The notes: generated by a model not told the origin, from the sequence alone. 64,000 bases of DNA from Chrysomallon squamiferum (GCA_012295275.1 CM022678.1:16122545-16186544), one strand, 5' to 3'. Positions 1 to 12,853 are shown, numbered from the stretch's first letter. Program-made: numbers and translations.

Positions 1-348
1 AAATTATGTTTTTTTTTTTGTTTATTTTATCAATAGCTGCTAGTTCAGAAAAAAAAAGTAAAGTTAAAGTTGCTTTCTGATCCGTCTACCAATTAGGTGT
101 ATCCAATAATTTAATTTTCCTTCTCATTTCATAGTAATTTGTACGTGTTTAATATTAGAATATATTCAACAGCCGAGTACAGTTAACAAATTTTGACACT
201 ATTCTTTGTTTATAATATTTGTATTTTTTTTTTCTACTCAGATCGTATGATTTAATCTTAACTTCAAATCGTATTTCTGCATATTTTGAAAATTATTACT
301 TTTTATTCCTGATTTTTTAAAACCAATTATAATAAGGGAAAATAAGAA
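1..348 (+). promoter_or_regulatory. Upstream region of PAN-FReD copy 1
   Basis: About 340 bp before the ATG is conserved in all three units (also 14348-14685 and 25073-25415), with scattered substitutions and short indels. It should contain the 5' UTR and proximal promoter. It is AT-rich and no single TATA box stands out among many T/A runs. Copies share nearly the same proximal control sequence, so similar expression is expected; this is inference. Confidence 0.4.
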
Positions 349-890
349 ATGGATTCAATAACGCGAATTGGTTTGATCTTTTTCGTTGGGATATTTTCAA
401 CGTCAACGAAAGATTGCTCAGAGAATTACGTTTTTAACAAGGTTTTCGTAAACACAGTTCCTGCAGAACTGGCGTCTGATGTTACAAGTGACGTCAGTGA
501 AATTGGCTGTGCTGTGGCGTGTTACAGACGCTATTCCGAGCAATGTAAAATGTTCTTCTACAATGAAAACTTCAAGAATTGTTCCATCTACGACACGTCT
601 TTCAGGTGTATGACAAAAAAGGAGCGGCTTGGAGCTAAAGGTTTTGGTAAGTAAGAAAAAAATAGAACATTTCTCAAATTAGTAAAACAACAACTACAAC
701 AAGAGCAACCATGGCCGTAATTAGACTCTTTTTTAAATGAGTCGAAAATTGATGTCTTTGAAGTCAGTTATCGCTTTCATCGCAATGGTGTCGGTATACT
801 TCAAATGGTATCGGTAGACATAAACGAATTTATTCTGTGGATATCGTTTCTATCGGAATAGAGATTTATATCTATCTATCTATCTATCTA

Positions 891-944
<54 letters not shown>

Positions 945-1894
945 AAATCTATCCATATTTGAATGATGACTTTGGTTGCCATAGACGTAACTACACTGAG
1001 GCAATTGAAGCAAATGCCTCATACCGAAATTGAAGATTTGTTTTTTTAATACAAGATGTTATTTTATATATATATCGGCCCTGAAAGCAATTACATTATT
1101 GATTTGTTAATTTCGTGGCATTTATTTATATATTTTTTCAAAACTTAAAGCAGGTAAATTCTACTAAATCTGTTATTTTATAACTTTATTAAATGTAAAC
1201 TTTTCTAATAAATGTGTTTCTTACCATTAGTTTTCTTTACAGGCAACATGAATAAAATAAACATTTAAATCACACACACACACTGATAAATTCGATACAT
1301 TTCTTGTTATTTAGATATGTATGTAGCAAGAGCTATGTTTTATCAGGAAATATATATAAAGACTGAATATATGCTGATAATACATACACACACACACATA
1401 CATACATACATACATACATACATACATACATACATACATACACACATACATACATACATAAACTCCTTCCTCTACTACTATTTACTATAATCACTATTAA
1501 TACCATTCCTACTACAAATATATATTTATAGGCTACTTCTTTACTGTTTTGTTTATTTAGATCATAAACGATGATTTCAAGAAAAGATTTCATTTTAAAA
1601 TGCGCCACAAGCAATAGTTACAGTAATATTAGATCTATTATTGTGTAGTAATGCAGCAGTAGTAGTAGAGTTGGTAGCAGATATAGTAATATTAAGAGTA
1701 GAAGTAGCAGTAGCAATCGTATTAATAGTAGGAATGGCATTTATAGTGGTAGTAATAGTCAGTGATAGTAGTAACAGTAGTCGTAGTAGTAGTAATTATA
1801 ATATATAGTGCTAGTGATGCTATATCTAATGATTATTATTATTATTATTATTATTACTGTTACTATTATTATTATTATTATTATTAGTAGTTAT

Positions 1895-1926
<32 letters not shown>

Positions 1927-4900
1927 GTAGTATTATTATCATATTATTATTATTATTATTATTATTGTGCTGTTGTTGTTTCTGTGATTATTTGTTGTTG
2001 TTTACTTACTTTGAACACAGTTTCCTGGAAGAACTCGAACGTACAAGAATGTTTTGACTGGCCACAAACGGCAGGAATCCATGTTGTGAATATTTCTGGA
2101 CAATCAGCTGTCCTAGGCTATTACGACGCCCAGAAGTGGTTGGTAGGTACAATATATACCTTGCACAAAAAAATCTCAAAAAGTAGGTGCTATAATATAG
2201 ACGAAGAATCAAAAATTGAAAAATGATTTTATATGTCTTTGTCTGTATGTGTTTTCTATTCTTAGACTCTATCTTACATTCGTGTTACACACATAATTAT
2301 ACATTCAGTATTTTATATATATATATACTAACGAGCTAAAATTAACTGTGCATAATTAATAATGAAAAGCAAGGCCCGTCCGTGGTAAGTGATCAAACCA
2401 TCACACTGTAAACGTTGAATAACAGTCACCTTGATGTCTGAACAGTACACTGTCCCAGTCTTGTCGTCTAAAACTTAGATTTCGTTGACACCATGTTAAG
2501 CGAGCCTGATAAACAGACGTTGATTAAAAGTGGGCATCTGGGTTGTAGTCGGGGCCGGATGTTGTTTTCCCGTAGCCGATTCCGTACCGTCCTGGCAGTA
2601 ATTGGTCTGAACCCAGAAATGTTTGAAGCTGACAAACTGGCAGTTTGGAACCGATTTCGTAAAGGAACCAACCGAATACGGTTATCATGTCAAAGTGACG
2701 TCATACGCGGACTGCCCTCCCTTGGCAAGTCGTGGGTGTTGCCCTCTTGTTGATAACGACTCCATAAACAGTTTATCGTGTTTCCGTTTAACTTCGTTTT
2801 GAGCCATTCCAGCCTGCAGAATACCAACGACGTGAAGACGTTAGTTTTCGGAAAGACGTGGCATGACGTAATTTTCGTATTCTGTTAAACAGGCGTGTTT
2901 TTCAGAGTTCAAAATGGTTAAGCAACCATTAAGTGTTTTTGTTTTCAAAAACAATGTGTGTGAGTTTTATATAACAGGCAAAACACAAAATTGTGCACTC
3001 TACATGAAATGCATGTGCGAGAAGTGAATTATGACCTCAAAATTGAAGACAATGTTTTCATGAATAATTATTGATTTTACCTTTTTCTAATTCTGAAATA
3101 TTATATTGGTTACTTTTTCCGTTAGAATATATACATTCATGGACTCACGCATACATACGCATCTATAAATCTTTCAGTTTGTGAATTTTCTCTTTCTTAT
3201 TTAATAAACAATATTTCCACAGAAAGGCACTTTTAGTCATTAAATACAGCGATCTAATATTATCACTTTAACTTATTAATCTTATATTTTCTATGCAATA
3301 TTCTGTATTCCGTAACTCTGGTTTCTTGCTATACATTTTAAATATTTATACAGCATTGTCTATTCTTCGGTACAGTGTTTTATGTTTCAGTTTGATATAT
3401 TAATGTGTCTGTTTCGTATTAATGTATTTTATTTTTCTGTTTCACGTTTGATTAAACATTCACTGGTATTTCCAACATCATTGTTATCCGTTTCATTTAT
3501 TAATCTTTAGTTTATAGATTACTCTTTGTGTGTTATTCCTGAAATTAGTTTTACATTCCAGTCTAATTTTTTGTCTGTTCAGAGTCATGATTAAACCATT
3601 TTGTCCATTTTGAGTATCTTCACATCATATTACCATAAACAAATTCCTATTATTTTATTGTTGTTGTTGTTTTTGTTGTTGCTATTATAATTATTATTAT
3701 TATTATTGTTGTCGGCGATTTTTTAAATCATCATATCATTCTTCTTTTTTCCTTCCTCTTTTTCTAAATATTATTGTTCTGTTGTTATATATAATTAATT
3801 AATGATGCTTTCTTTTAGTTTCAGTGCGACAGTGCAGATCAAAACGTTACTAGATACAAGTGAACCTGTCTCAATAAAATATTATTTGTTTCAGCTTATT
3901 CACGTTGGGAGTTGTTTATTCTATATTGGCATTTTGGGTCAATCAATAACGGTTAAATAGATTCTGTTTTGATTTAATAAATTCTGTTTCATTCATTATA
4001 TTTTTTACTGTTTCCTTTGTGCAAGGAAATAGCCTGTGTCGAGAAAAAAATCAGGAGCCGAATTTTCCGGATAAATGGTTTACATACTATGAACAGTTGC
4101 TTTTGTTACTGCTATTATTGTTGTTGTCGATCTTTGGTGATGTCAGCAATGTTGTTGTTGCTGTTATATTTACATAATTCTTTTGTTGATGCTGTCGTTT
4201 CTCTATATTAGTAACGCTTGAAGTATAAAACATTATTTTACTTTTGCGATCATGTAAAAGAAAATCTAGTTCAAAACTAAGATTTTAAACAGTTTTTAAT
4301 TTTTAAACGCATTTTCATTATTTTCTTACTGTTTATTTTATCTTTATTTTTCTTCTTCTGATTACTATTTATGTCTTTATTTACTTTTCATTTTTTTCTT
4401 TCAAGAAAAATGTAAATAACTCGTTAATATAAAGATAAAGGTAAATAACTCTTGTTGTTAACAAATGATAAAAAGACAAATGTAAATAATTGTTACTGTT
4501 AGCAAATAATAAAAAGACAAATATAAATAACTCTTGTTAAATAATATAAAGACAAATGTGAATAACTCTTCCTGTTAACAAATAATATAAAGACAAAGAT
4601 AAATAACTCCTGTTTTAACACATAATAAAAACATAAATGTAAATAACTACTGCTCTCAAAAAATAATATAAAGGTAAGGTAAATAATGCTTGATGTTAAC
4701 AAATAAAATAAAGACAAATGCATATAACTCTATCTGTTAAGAAATAATATAAAGATATATGTGAATAAGTCTTCATTTTAACAAATAATATAAAGACAAA
4801 GGTAAATAACTCTTGCTGTTAACAAAGAATATAAAGACAAAGGTAAATAACTCCTGCTGTTAACAAATAATAAAAAAACTAAATCGGATTTCCTGCCGAC

Positions 4901-6847
4901 TGAATGCCGTTCGCCTCCCGTGATTTATCAAGTACTACAATATAAACGATCAGTAAATCGAATATCTCTCTAAACCGAAGTTTTCAACCTCGTCTCAACA
5001 CTTTTCATAAGTAGCATAATTTATAGTAGTGCGAAGGGAGGTAACTCGTGACAAACTATTCTGTGTCTTATCTCTCTGTGTTCTCTCCCTTACTTTATTT
5101 ATTTATGCTGTTTCTGTAAGATTTTTTCATTTAATTTGCATCTTTTTTTCTTTCTTCTTTGTAGTTTCTAATGATCTTTAAGAATAGTTAATCTGTTTAC
5201 CAGTCAATGCATTTATTTTTCTTGTACAGCATGTAATCATCTATCAATCTTTCCTAACCGTAGAACATAAACAAACATTTTTAATTCGTAAAATCATTCG
5301 TTATCTCAGGTTATTCAAAGACGTATTGACGGAACAGAAGAATTTAACAGAACGTGGATAGAGTATGAAAATGGTTTTGGAAACGTGACAAATGAATTTT
5401 GGCTAGGTGAAGTATTACAACATATTTAGAGATGAAAAACAATTTATATAATATGAATTTTAATATATATCCACCATTTTGTGCGTAAACTATTGACTAA
5501 ATACGTTCATTATAATCAAATTTATTAGTATTATTACCAATAGCATTATTATCAGTGTCATCATCATTATCAGTATCGTTATTATTACTAGCATCACCAT
5601 TATTATCAGTATCATTATTACAAGTATCATCGTTAGTGTTACCATCAATATCATTATTATTATCAGCATCACCTTATTATCAAAATCATCGTTATTATCA
5701 ATATCATTATTATTAATACGGTACCATAATTGTTATCAATATCATTATTATTATCAGCATCAACGTCATTATCAATATTATTATTTTAATTATTGACGTT
5801 AAGTCATGCGAAGGGAGGTAACTCGCGATAAATTATCAACATCACCATCGTCATCATCATTACTATCATTATCTTCATCACATCATCATCGCCTCATCTT
5901 CATATCATCATCGTCATCGCCATCACCGTCGTTTTCATCATTTTCATCATCTTCATCACCTGTATCATCGACAATATCATCAGCTTCATTACCTTTACCA
6001 TTATAATTCTTATCCATAAAATGGCTATTTACTGTATTTTGTTCTGATGCAGTTTGTGTTCTGTTTTTCCCATTCCAGGAAACAAGTACATACACCTGCT
6101 GACTCGTGAGAGACCATTTGAAATTGAGATAAATGTTGAGGACTCTGATGGTAAAAAGACGCTAATCAAATATGATTTATTTTCTATATCAGACGACACA
6201 GATAAATACAGACTGAAACTGGAGGGGCGGACAAGCAATGCTGAGGGTAAGTCTTTTACTTTCGACTTGAGAATTTCATACATACATAAATATCTGCATA
6301 CCGAGCTAATTAATGATAGGTAGATTATATAGATAGACAGATAGACTGACAAACAGACAGACAGATAGGTAGACAGAGAGATAGAGAGAGATAGACAGAT
6401 AAACAGTCAGACAGTTAGTTAGCTAGGTAGCTAGACAGATAGATAGATAGGTAGATAGATACATATACACACATCATACAACACATACATGTATACATAC
6501 ACACACAGATACACATACAAAGGTACCTTGAATCAGAAACCTGAATAACCGAGTGAGTAATTGTAATACTTTGTTTTTTTATTTGTTTGTTTGTCTGTTT
6601 GTAAAAAATTTCAGATGATTGTTTGAGCTATGCTAGAAACCTGCAGTTTAGTACTACTGGTGTCGACAATGACCGGTATGTAGAGGTGGACTGTGCTGAC
6701 AGGTTTGGTGGAGGATGGTGGTACGCAAGATGTGCGTATTGCGCATTCAATTCAAAGTACTTAGACGGTGGAATGTATGTAAACTGGTCAACATATTCCG
6801 GAAGATTAGTTCGAACTGAAATGAAAATAAAACCAAGAGGACTGTAG
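349..6847 (+). CDS. Secreted PAN/Apple-fibrinogen domain protein, copy 1
   Basis: The five coding exons are 349-646, 2021-2142, 5310-5406, 6079-6246 and 6615-6847. All have GT-AG borders, phases agree across every junction, and they give 305 residues. Residues 1 to about 20 form a hydrophobic signal peptide. Residues 23-87 hold six cysteines (23, 54, 58, 66, 78, 87) in a PAN/Apple pattern. A fibrinogen-related domain runs from about 109 to 302: it has VIQRRIDG and NEFWLGN, then a DND calcium-site-like triplet at 246-248, WWY at 263-265 and a TEMKIKP end. The role is probably an extracellular lectin or pattern-binding protein; this follows from FReD families and is not shown here. The start is the first ATG and gives the signal peptide. 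Two FReD cysteines are unusual (see findings). The AATAAA at 7213 is a likely poly(A) signal. Confidence 0.9.
872..939. repeat. (TCTA)n(TA)n microsatellite
   Basis: A compound TCTA then TA tract in intron 1 of copy 1. Copies 2 and 3 lack it and have only a short TATATA remnant here. Confidence 0.95.
1383..1460. repeat. (CATA)n microsatellite
   Basis: CACA followed by CATA repeats in intron 1 of copy 1. Shorter versions are at about 15,565-15,598 and 26,249-26,305 in the other copies. Translation of the tract produces only spurious Tyr/Val/Cys-rich frames. Confidence 0.95.
1620..1968. repeat. (TAG/TTA)n-rich intron 1 end, copy 1
   Basis: A long degenerate trinucleotide zone (AGT/TAG then TTA units) precedes the exon 2 acceptor. 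The same zone precedes exon 2 in copy 2 (about 15,765-16,018) and copy 3 (about 26,475-26,720), with different lengths. Confidence 0.85.
2395..2760 (-). mobile_element. Tc1-like transposase relic, intron 2 of copy 1
   Basis: On the - strand a frame reads through [18 protein letters not shown], matching the helix-turn-helix linker region of Tc1-like transposases. After a frame change, further along the same strand, comes [10 protein letters not shown], matching the region just before the catalytic domain in that family. The stretch is richer in GC than its surroundings. Stops and a frameshift show it is dead. The same relic lies in intron 2 of all three copies, so it entered before the duplications. 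Inverted ends were not identified. Confidence 0.7.
4405..4878. repeat. 47-bp tandem array, intron 2 of copy 1
   Basis: About ten degenerate units of roughly 47 bp share the core AAATAATATAAAGACAAA, GTAAATAACTC and CTGTTAACA. The matching places in copy 2 (17,695-17,795) and copy 3 (28,862-29,020) hold only two to three units, so the array expanded or contracted after duplication. The long open frame on the - strand here is a product of the repeat. Confidence 0.85.
5031..5050 (+). repeat. GGGAGGTAACTC repeat motif, left of exon 3, copy 1
   Basis: A GCGAAGGGAGGTAACTCGTGA core. Nearly identical copies sit before exon 3 in the other genes (18,103 and 29,203) and after exon 3 in all three (5,808, 18,790, 29,923). 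It probably marks a dispersed short repeat. Confidence 0.6.
5512..5805. repeat. Degenerate ATCATT/TTATCA repeat, intron 3 of copy 1
   Basis: A low-complexity ATCATTATTATCA-type zone lies between exon 3 and exon 4. Counterparts are at about 18,580-18,780 and 29,690-29,910. Frames through it (poly Ile/Met or Ser) are artefacts. Confidence 0.85.
5808..5830 (+). repeat. GGGAGGTAACTC repeat motif, right of exon 3, copy 1
   Basis: The second core in this gene, reading GCGAAGGGAGGTAACTCGCGA and followed by AT-rich TCATCA repeats. Together with the motif at 5,031 it brackets exon 3. Confidence 0.6.
6320..6470. repeat. GATA/CAGA repeat, intron 4 of copy 1
   Basis: Interspersed GATA, GACA and CAGA tetranucleotides. 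The near-identical tract in copy 2 is at 19,190-19,330. Copy 3 has lost it and carries the MITE nearby instead. Confidence 0.9.
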
Positions 6848-6865
6848 ATATATAAAAAAAAAGAG

Positions 6866-6872
<7 letters not shown>

Positions 6873-6950
<78 letters not shown>
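6873..6950. repeat. (GA)n array after PAN-FReD copy 1
   Basis: A pure GA tract beginning about 25 bases after the stop codon, within the presumed 3' UTR. Confidence 0.95.
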
Positions 6951-6953
<3 letters not shown>

Positions 6954-6954
6954 C

Positions 6955-7345
6955 AGTCAGTAATATTATTTACAGATACGTTGTTATGCTTATTTTTATG
7001 TATACTACGATGTAAGAGGGATAACTCTGGTGATAAGAGAACGTATTATATAGTTTTCTGTTATGACATAAGGGGAATAACTCTATTGATAAGAAAACAA
7101 CTATTATGTAGTTTTCTGTTAACAGTACGATGCAAGGGGGATAACTCTAGTCATAAGAGAATATTCAGAAGGATATTCAACATCCGTATTCAACGTACGT
7201 TTAAAGAATGCTAATAAATACAGTAAAATTTTACATGCGTTCGTTTTGTCTCTGCTTCTACGTAACTTGTTATCTAAAAGTGTTAAAACAATAACACACA
7301 GTCAAGAATAAAATAGTAAGAAAACATATAGTAGTCTATTTCATT
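6955..7345 (+). repeat. Conserved 3' tail with about 62-bp tandem units, copy 1
   Basis: Two and a half units contain AGGGGGATAACTCTAGT-type cores (about 7,012, 7,070 and 7,134), each followed by a TAGTTTTCTGTTA box. The poly(A) signal AATAAA is at 7213-7218. The block follows the gene in all units (19,845-20,250 and, diverged, 31,555-31,790) and is repeated once more at 22,790-23,220. It is probably the 3' UTR. Confidence 0.7.
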
Positions 7346-7380
7346 TTGTTAAAGGGTAGTAGTTATTATTTTCTGCGGAC

Positions 7381-7780
7381 ATGTATGTATGTATGTATGT
7401 ATGTATGTATGTATGTATGTATATATACAAACACACATATATAAACAGAGCTTTCTTAACCTTTGCATATGTAATTTTATAATTTTATGAGAATTAGCCT
7501 ACATATGTATGTATATGTGCATGTATGCATCTGTGAGTTTATCTGGGTTTTGAGTGCGTGTTTGTGTGTGTTTGTGTGTGTGGCTATTCAAATACATGTA
7601 AATAAATAAATACACACACATACACACACACATATATATGTATGTATGTACATAGGCAAACAAACAAACACAAATCAGATGATTTCACAGACGCATACAT
7701 AGACACACACATATATACACACACACACACAAACATGTATGAATACACACACATATATGTTCTTGTATATATCTGTGTGT
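7381..7780. repeat. (ATGT)n and (CA/TG)n microsatellites
   Basis: An ATGT run (about 7,381-7,424), then a CA/TG-rich zone to about 7,780. The equivalent in unit 2 is about 20,275-20,735. Tyr/Val/Cys and Thr/His open frames here are repeat translations. Confidence 0.9.
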
Positions 7781-8235
7781 GTGCATTTATGTGTGTTTCT
7801 CTATTCATTTGTGTTGTGTTGTAGCTTGTCTGTGTGTGTCCGTACTGCATGTGAACTGTATTAAAAATGTTTGCAGAACGTCTGTGTCATGAAGATCACT
7901 ATAAAATCTTATAGTGAGTTTATTTAAACACGGAACACATTAAACTCTAATTAGTAAATAAATCAAGTAATACAGTTTTAAAATGTTTTAATAAAGCAAT
8001 CAATTAATTTATCAATCAAAACGCTTGATTAGTTAACCAGTCAGCGAGTGTTAATACTAAAATTTAACCATCACCAGCATTATTAATGAAGCAATCAAAC
8101 ATTACCATTTAAAAGTTTATTTATCAATCAGTAGTAACATTAATAACTGTTACTTTCAGAACTGATAATAAAATTTAATAATAAATCACTACACTGATAC
8201 GTCATTATGGCCTTTGACAGTTTAAACATCCCAAA

Positions 8236-8448
8236 ATGTTTTCGTATCATATTTTCATCACGTTGTTCGGCTACAGTTTCAGACCTTTAAGTTTAGAATC
8301 TGCCCCGATATCCGGTGGATCCGCTGGTCGTTCGAGTGGGTTATTTGGTATAAGTGAAGGAGGCAAGGACTGTGGTATGCCTACGATTGGTACACTATCT
8401 GAAACCAAATATAACAGTAATAGAACTAATCATGGTAGGTATCAGTAG
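8236..8448 (+). CDS. Unassigned conserved ORF or exon, unit 1
   Basis: The 70-codon frame begins with a hydrophobic stretch (MFSYHIFITLFGYSF), followed by a Ser/Gly-rich part with one cysteine. It ends near a GTAGGT donor-like site. Unit 2 keeps the same frame with no indel over about 190 bp (21,112-21,305), but there the ATG is ATC. In unit 3 the segment is deleted right after a shared TTTGACAG. I recognise no family. It may be an exon of a small gene linked to each PAN-FReD copy, or chance conservation in a young duplication. Confidence 0.25.
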   Translation: MFSYHIFITLFGYSFRPLSLESAPISGGSAGRSSGLFGISEGGKDCGMPTIGTLSETKYNSNRTNHGRYQ

Positions 8449-9558
8449 TATCAGTAGTAATAATGGTAGCAGTAGCAGCAGTAATAGTAATAGTAATAAT
8501 AATTTTGTTGTAGTAGTAGAAGTAGTATAACAAATAATATAATAACAAAATTGTAACAGAATAAAATCATTACATAATAGTTGTTATGATAATAACACAA
8601 GTTGTATAATAGTAATTATAATAATAATAACAGTAATGATAAGAGTAGTTTAAAATATTTTTAATTACCTAAAAAAAGTATATATTTCTTTATATAATTA
8701 TGTAATGAAAACAATTTATTTAAAGTCATCAGAAAATAAACGAATGTTAATAGACTGGTATGCCTACAACGAATAAAATTAAAATAAAAACTAATTAAAC
8801 GACACATTGATTTATATAATGTACGCAGATTTCTCTCGTTAGTCAGTTTGATTTGCGGTAATCTCGCCATGAAGGAAAACCTGCCTGAGACTGCGAGAGC
8901 TAACCCTTCCCTCTTTGAGAGTGTACTGTAATTAGAAAGAATTAGCGCTAAGAATAATAACTAATAAATAACTAAATAAGCAAGCAATAGTAGAAGATAG
9001 GTAACCTTTTAATAAAAACAAGGAAGTAAAACGAAGAAAAAAAATATCTATTTTCTTTATTTGATTTTAAGAACAAAATAATTCAGTTTTTAGTTATGTA
9101 CTTTTTTGTCCGAGAAAACATTTGGAATGGTAAACAATAATTTAGAAATTTTAGTTTTTCCCGCCCATTTACTGCCATTTCCATTCCATAAGCATTCCAG
9201 TGGGATGTAAGCATAAAAAATAAATAAATAAAAAATATAATAATAATAATAATAATAACAAAAATATTGTTGTTTAAAGCTCAGATTACTTTTAACACCT
9301 ACATTCAATTTTTCCAATGGAGAACATATTGTAATTTCCTCGCCTGTTGGTTAATGAATACTTCGTTTAGTCTAGCGACGTCTCGCAAATGAATAAGAGT
9401 CTGTGTCTGTTGCTTGGCTTATCTACAAACACTTTGTTTGTTTTGGAAATCTTCCAACGATGAAACAGTGTTGGTGAGATTTTAAAGTTATTTTTTGACA
9501 CACATACGCGTGTTAAAAAGATAAAATAGAAATTTCGTATGGTATAAGGATATAGTCA
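8449..9558. other. Spacer of unit 1, no gene seen
   Basis: AT-rich spacer with AGT and AAT trinucleotide runs. Near 8,870-8,935 is a more complex stretch also present in unit 2 (about 21,480-21,545). No coding signal or RNA gene was recognised. Confidence 0.6.
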
Positions 9559-9636
9559 GTGGAAATTCCAAAACGGCTATTTTTAAACATGATTTCATTT
9601 GAAATTTATTTTGATACAAGATTTGTTTTAAATAGG

Positions 9637-9700
<64 letters not shown>

Positions 9701-9720
9701 TTATTATTATGTTGAATTTT
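9559..9720. repeat. Local duplicate A with (TAA)n
   Basis: The stretch around AAACGGCTATTTTTAAACAT through a TAA array recurs at 10,245-10,400 in the same unit but occurs only once in unit 2 (about 22,360-22,500). Confidence 0.75.
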
Positions 9721-10244
9721 CTTTTTTCGTTAATGCTTCGATTTTGACAGCTGTAAATTTCATTTTCTTTCTTTCTTCTTCTTTTCATTTTAAAATAAAA
9801 ATCTAGACAAGTATAGATAATCTCTATGAGTATGGTTTTGCCAATGTAAATTCTCCTTGTTTTATATATATATATTCTTATTTTCTAAAAATGTTATGAC
9901 GTGACTATGGACAAGTCAGTGGTTAGTACTAATGTATGTTTGTATGTATGTTTGTATGTATGTTTCTATCCGGGTGTAAAATAATTTTCAATTTGTGTCT
10001 CTGTGAACATGCTTGGAAAATCCGTTCACAAACAATGACACCTCAATTTCACCAGCATGTTTGACGGTCAAAGTCTCAGATATTGGAGATACTATCAGCT
10101 AACAGCCTCCGATAGAACACTCGTACGTCCTGACCATAGCTCATTCATTATTGTTAAACAATCTGTCAACCGGCCACTTGAAGATACTGTATCTGATAAA
10201 GACACTAACAAACAGCAAACGTAGGTGATAAAATGTGATTTACA

Positions 10245-10400
10245 AAACAGCTATTTTTGAACATGATTTCATTTGAAATGTATTTTGATATAAAATTTCT
10301 TTTAAATAGTATAATAATAATAATAATAATAATAATTATCATCATTATCTTTATTATTAGTAATAGTAGTAGTAGTAGTAGTGGTAGTAGTAGTAGCACG
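10245..10400. repeat. Local duplicate B with (TAA)n
   Basis: Second copy of the 9,559 block, with substitutions (ACAGCTATTTTTGAACAT) and a shorter TAA array. It lies inside the part of unit 1 that is missing from unit 2. Confidence 0.75.
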
Positions 10401-11624
10401 TGATATTTAGATTTTTCAATAGGAACACCAAAACAAGAGCAATAGGTCTACAAGTCAAATGTCTTTAAGAACAGAGAAAAGAAATTTTAGAATCATTTCT
10501 TTATTTCTTTAAATACATTACATAATTTGTTTAATATAACCTTTGTTTTATTTTGTTTGTTATTTTTAGTTTGTTTTTTGTTTTGTTTTGTTATATATAG
10601 CCAAAGTTTTGTTTTACTTGTACAGAAGGATATGTAATGACTGCGCTACATAAACTGTTCAACATGAATGCACGACTGCAGTGAAACATAATTTCTAGAT
10701 GTGACGTCTGGTTTAAGTTTGGAGATGTTTAACAAACTCATTGGTAACTGAAGACGATTTGTATAAAACAGGTGAGAAAATCTAGCTTTATCATCTGTCT
10801 TTGTAAAAGGCGATACATACCAGCAACACCACCATCAACAACATCAATGGCAATATTAATATTAATAACAATAATAACAAAAACAAGAACAAGATTAGTG
10901 ATAATAATCATAAAGAAGCACGATTGTCTAATATATAGTACGTGATTCATTATTTTGACATACGCAATTTTTATTTTATAATATATTATCACATGAAATA
11001 GATTTTTTACTGTTCTTATGGAAAATGCTTTATACCGTACGCGATCCTCTTGTAACCAATTTATCGTATAAGTTCTTTATGTAATTTGTCCAAATATTCT
11101 TACTACACGCTGCACTTGTTTAACATAATTTATCATAATTTATAAATATATAGTTATATATACTTTTTATTTCACGTGACATATTATATTTCATGGCCTT
11201 TATGACCGTCGTCGAAGTACAGTTTCACCTTACTCCGTACAGAACTGTCGAGATAAAAACACAAACTGTTACTAAAAAAAATTATCTTAACTCTTACGTC
11301 TTGCTCAACAATGTTGACACTACGTGTTAAAACTGAGCCCATGTTGACCTGTGTAGTAAGTCGCTATGGCGAATTCTGTCAGTACACAGTGAACAAAAAA
11401 TTAATGTGCTGATAAGAGCAAGCTGTTGTGAAACACGTGTGTACCGCAAATCCTTTCCCAGGCAGCAGTTAAATACATTTCTATAAATATATGACTTCAA
11501 TCTATTTGTCGTCAGTTGCTAATAAATATCAAGCATGTGATTGCTATTTTAAAATCTGATTTCATTTTCAACTAGAGTAACTAAGTGTTGTTTCTAAATT
11601 TATATTTATTTATTAGAAAGAGGG

Positions 11625-11743
<119 letters not shown>

Positions 11744-11930
11744 TTATGTGTCTGAGTATGTGTGGAATTTATCAATTCCCTAATAAGTAAGTAAGACATT
11801 AAATATCATTGCCGTTTTTATAAACAGCAATGTAACAGATAGGCGAATTAGCTAATATTATAAATTAGATATTTAACGTTAACACTATGTACATCGTATA
11901 TGCTTTTCTGATCAGGTAAAAATACATAAA

Positions 11931-11964
<34 letters not shown>

Positions 11965-12120
11965 CATACATAATACACTTATACATATATTTATTCCAGT
12001 TTCAATGAAATTCTTGGTCGACTGAAGAAAAAGAAAGAAAAGAAGAATGAAGAAAAAAGAAAAGAAGAGAAAAAAAAGGAATTTACCACTACTACTACTA
12101 CTACTACTGCTACTGGTATC

Positions 12121-12180
<60 letters not shown>

Positions 12181-12760
12181 AATAATTCTCCACAATCACA
12201 AAAACACACTGAATGTATTAACACATTAATTGGTTACGCTCCATGAACACTGATATTATAAAACAAACAATCAGTCAACGGTCTGTTTCAACCAAGCAGA
12301 AAATACAAATCGTAAAATATTTTTCTACTAACAAAAACCATCTTCACTTTATAAAATATTAACCTACGACATGACGCACACGTTTTACTGTTTTTTTCAC
12401 CAATCAGCAGTGACGCGTGATGCTGATTTACTTTTCATTTATTCTGGTTTATGCCTTAAACAGTTTGATTCGCCCTCTTTTTAAACTCGTTTACCGTTGT
12501 AAATAAAATAACTGAATTTTGTGCCACACAAGTGCCACCTGTCTGTAGAGCTTCAAAAATAGAAGAAAAACAACAACAACAAAAAAGAAGATAATTTTCA
12601 TAGTATAGAAATATAAATTAATTTTGACATGTACCATCCAGATTTCACTTCATTTCATCTTCAGTTTCCAGTTTCCTTAATACTTAAAACAAATAATATA
12701 TGCATTGGTTCACATAAATGATTACGTCCAACAATGAAAATATCTGAATACTACTACCAC

Positions 12761-12853
12761 TACTACTACTGCTACTAATAATAATAATAATAAAGATAAT
12801 GATAATAATTATTATTATTACTACTACTACTACTACTACTAATAATAATAATA

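Noticed and set aside
1333-1614. 93-codon frame on -, Tyr/Val/Cys rich
   Set aside because: It translates a CATA microsatellite in an intron of PAN-FReD copy 1, and its frame is not kept in the other copies.
4499-4723. 74-codon hydrophobic frame on -
   Set aside because: Produced by the 47-bp tandem array; no start context or splice support.
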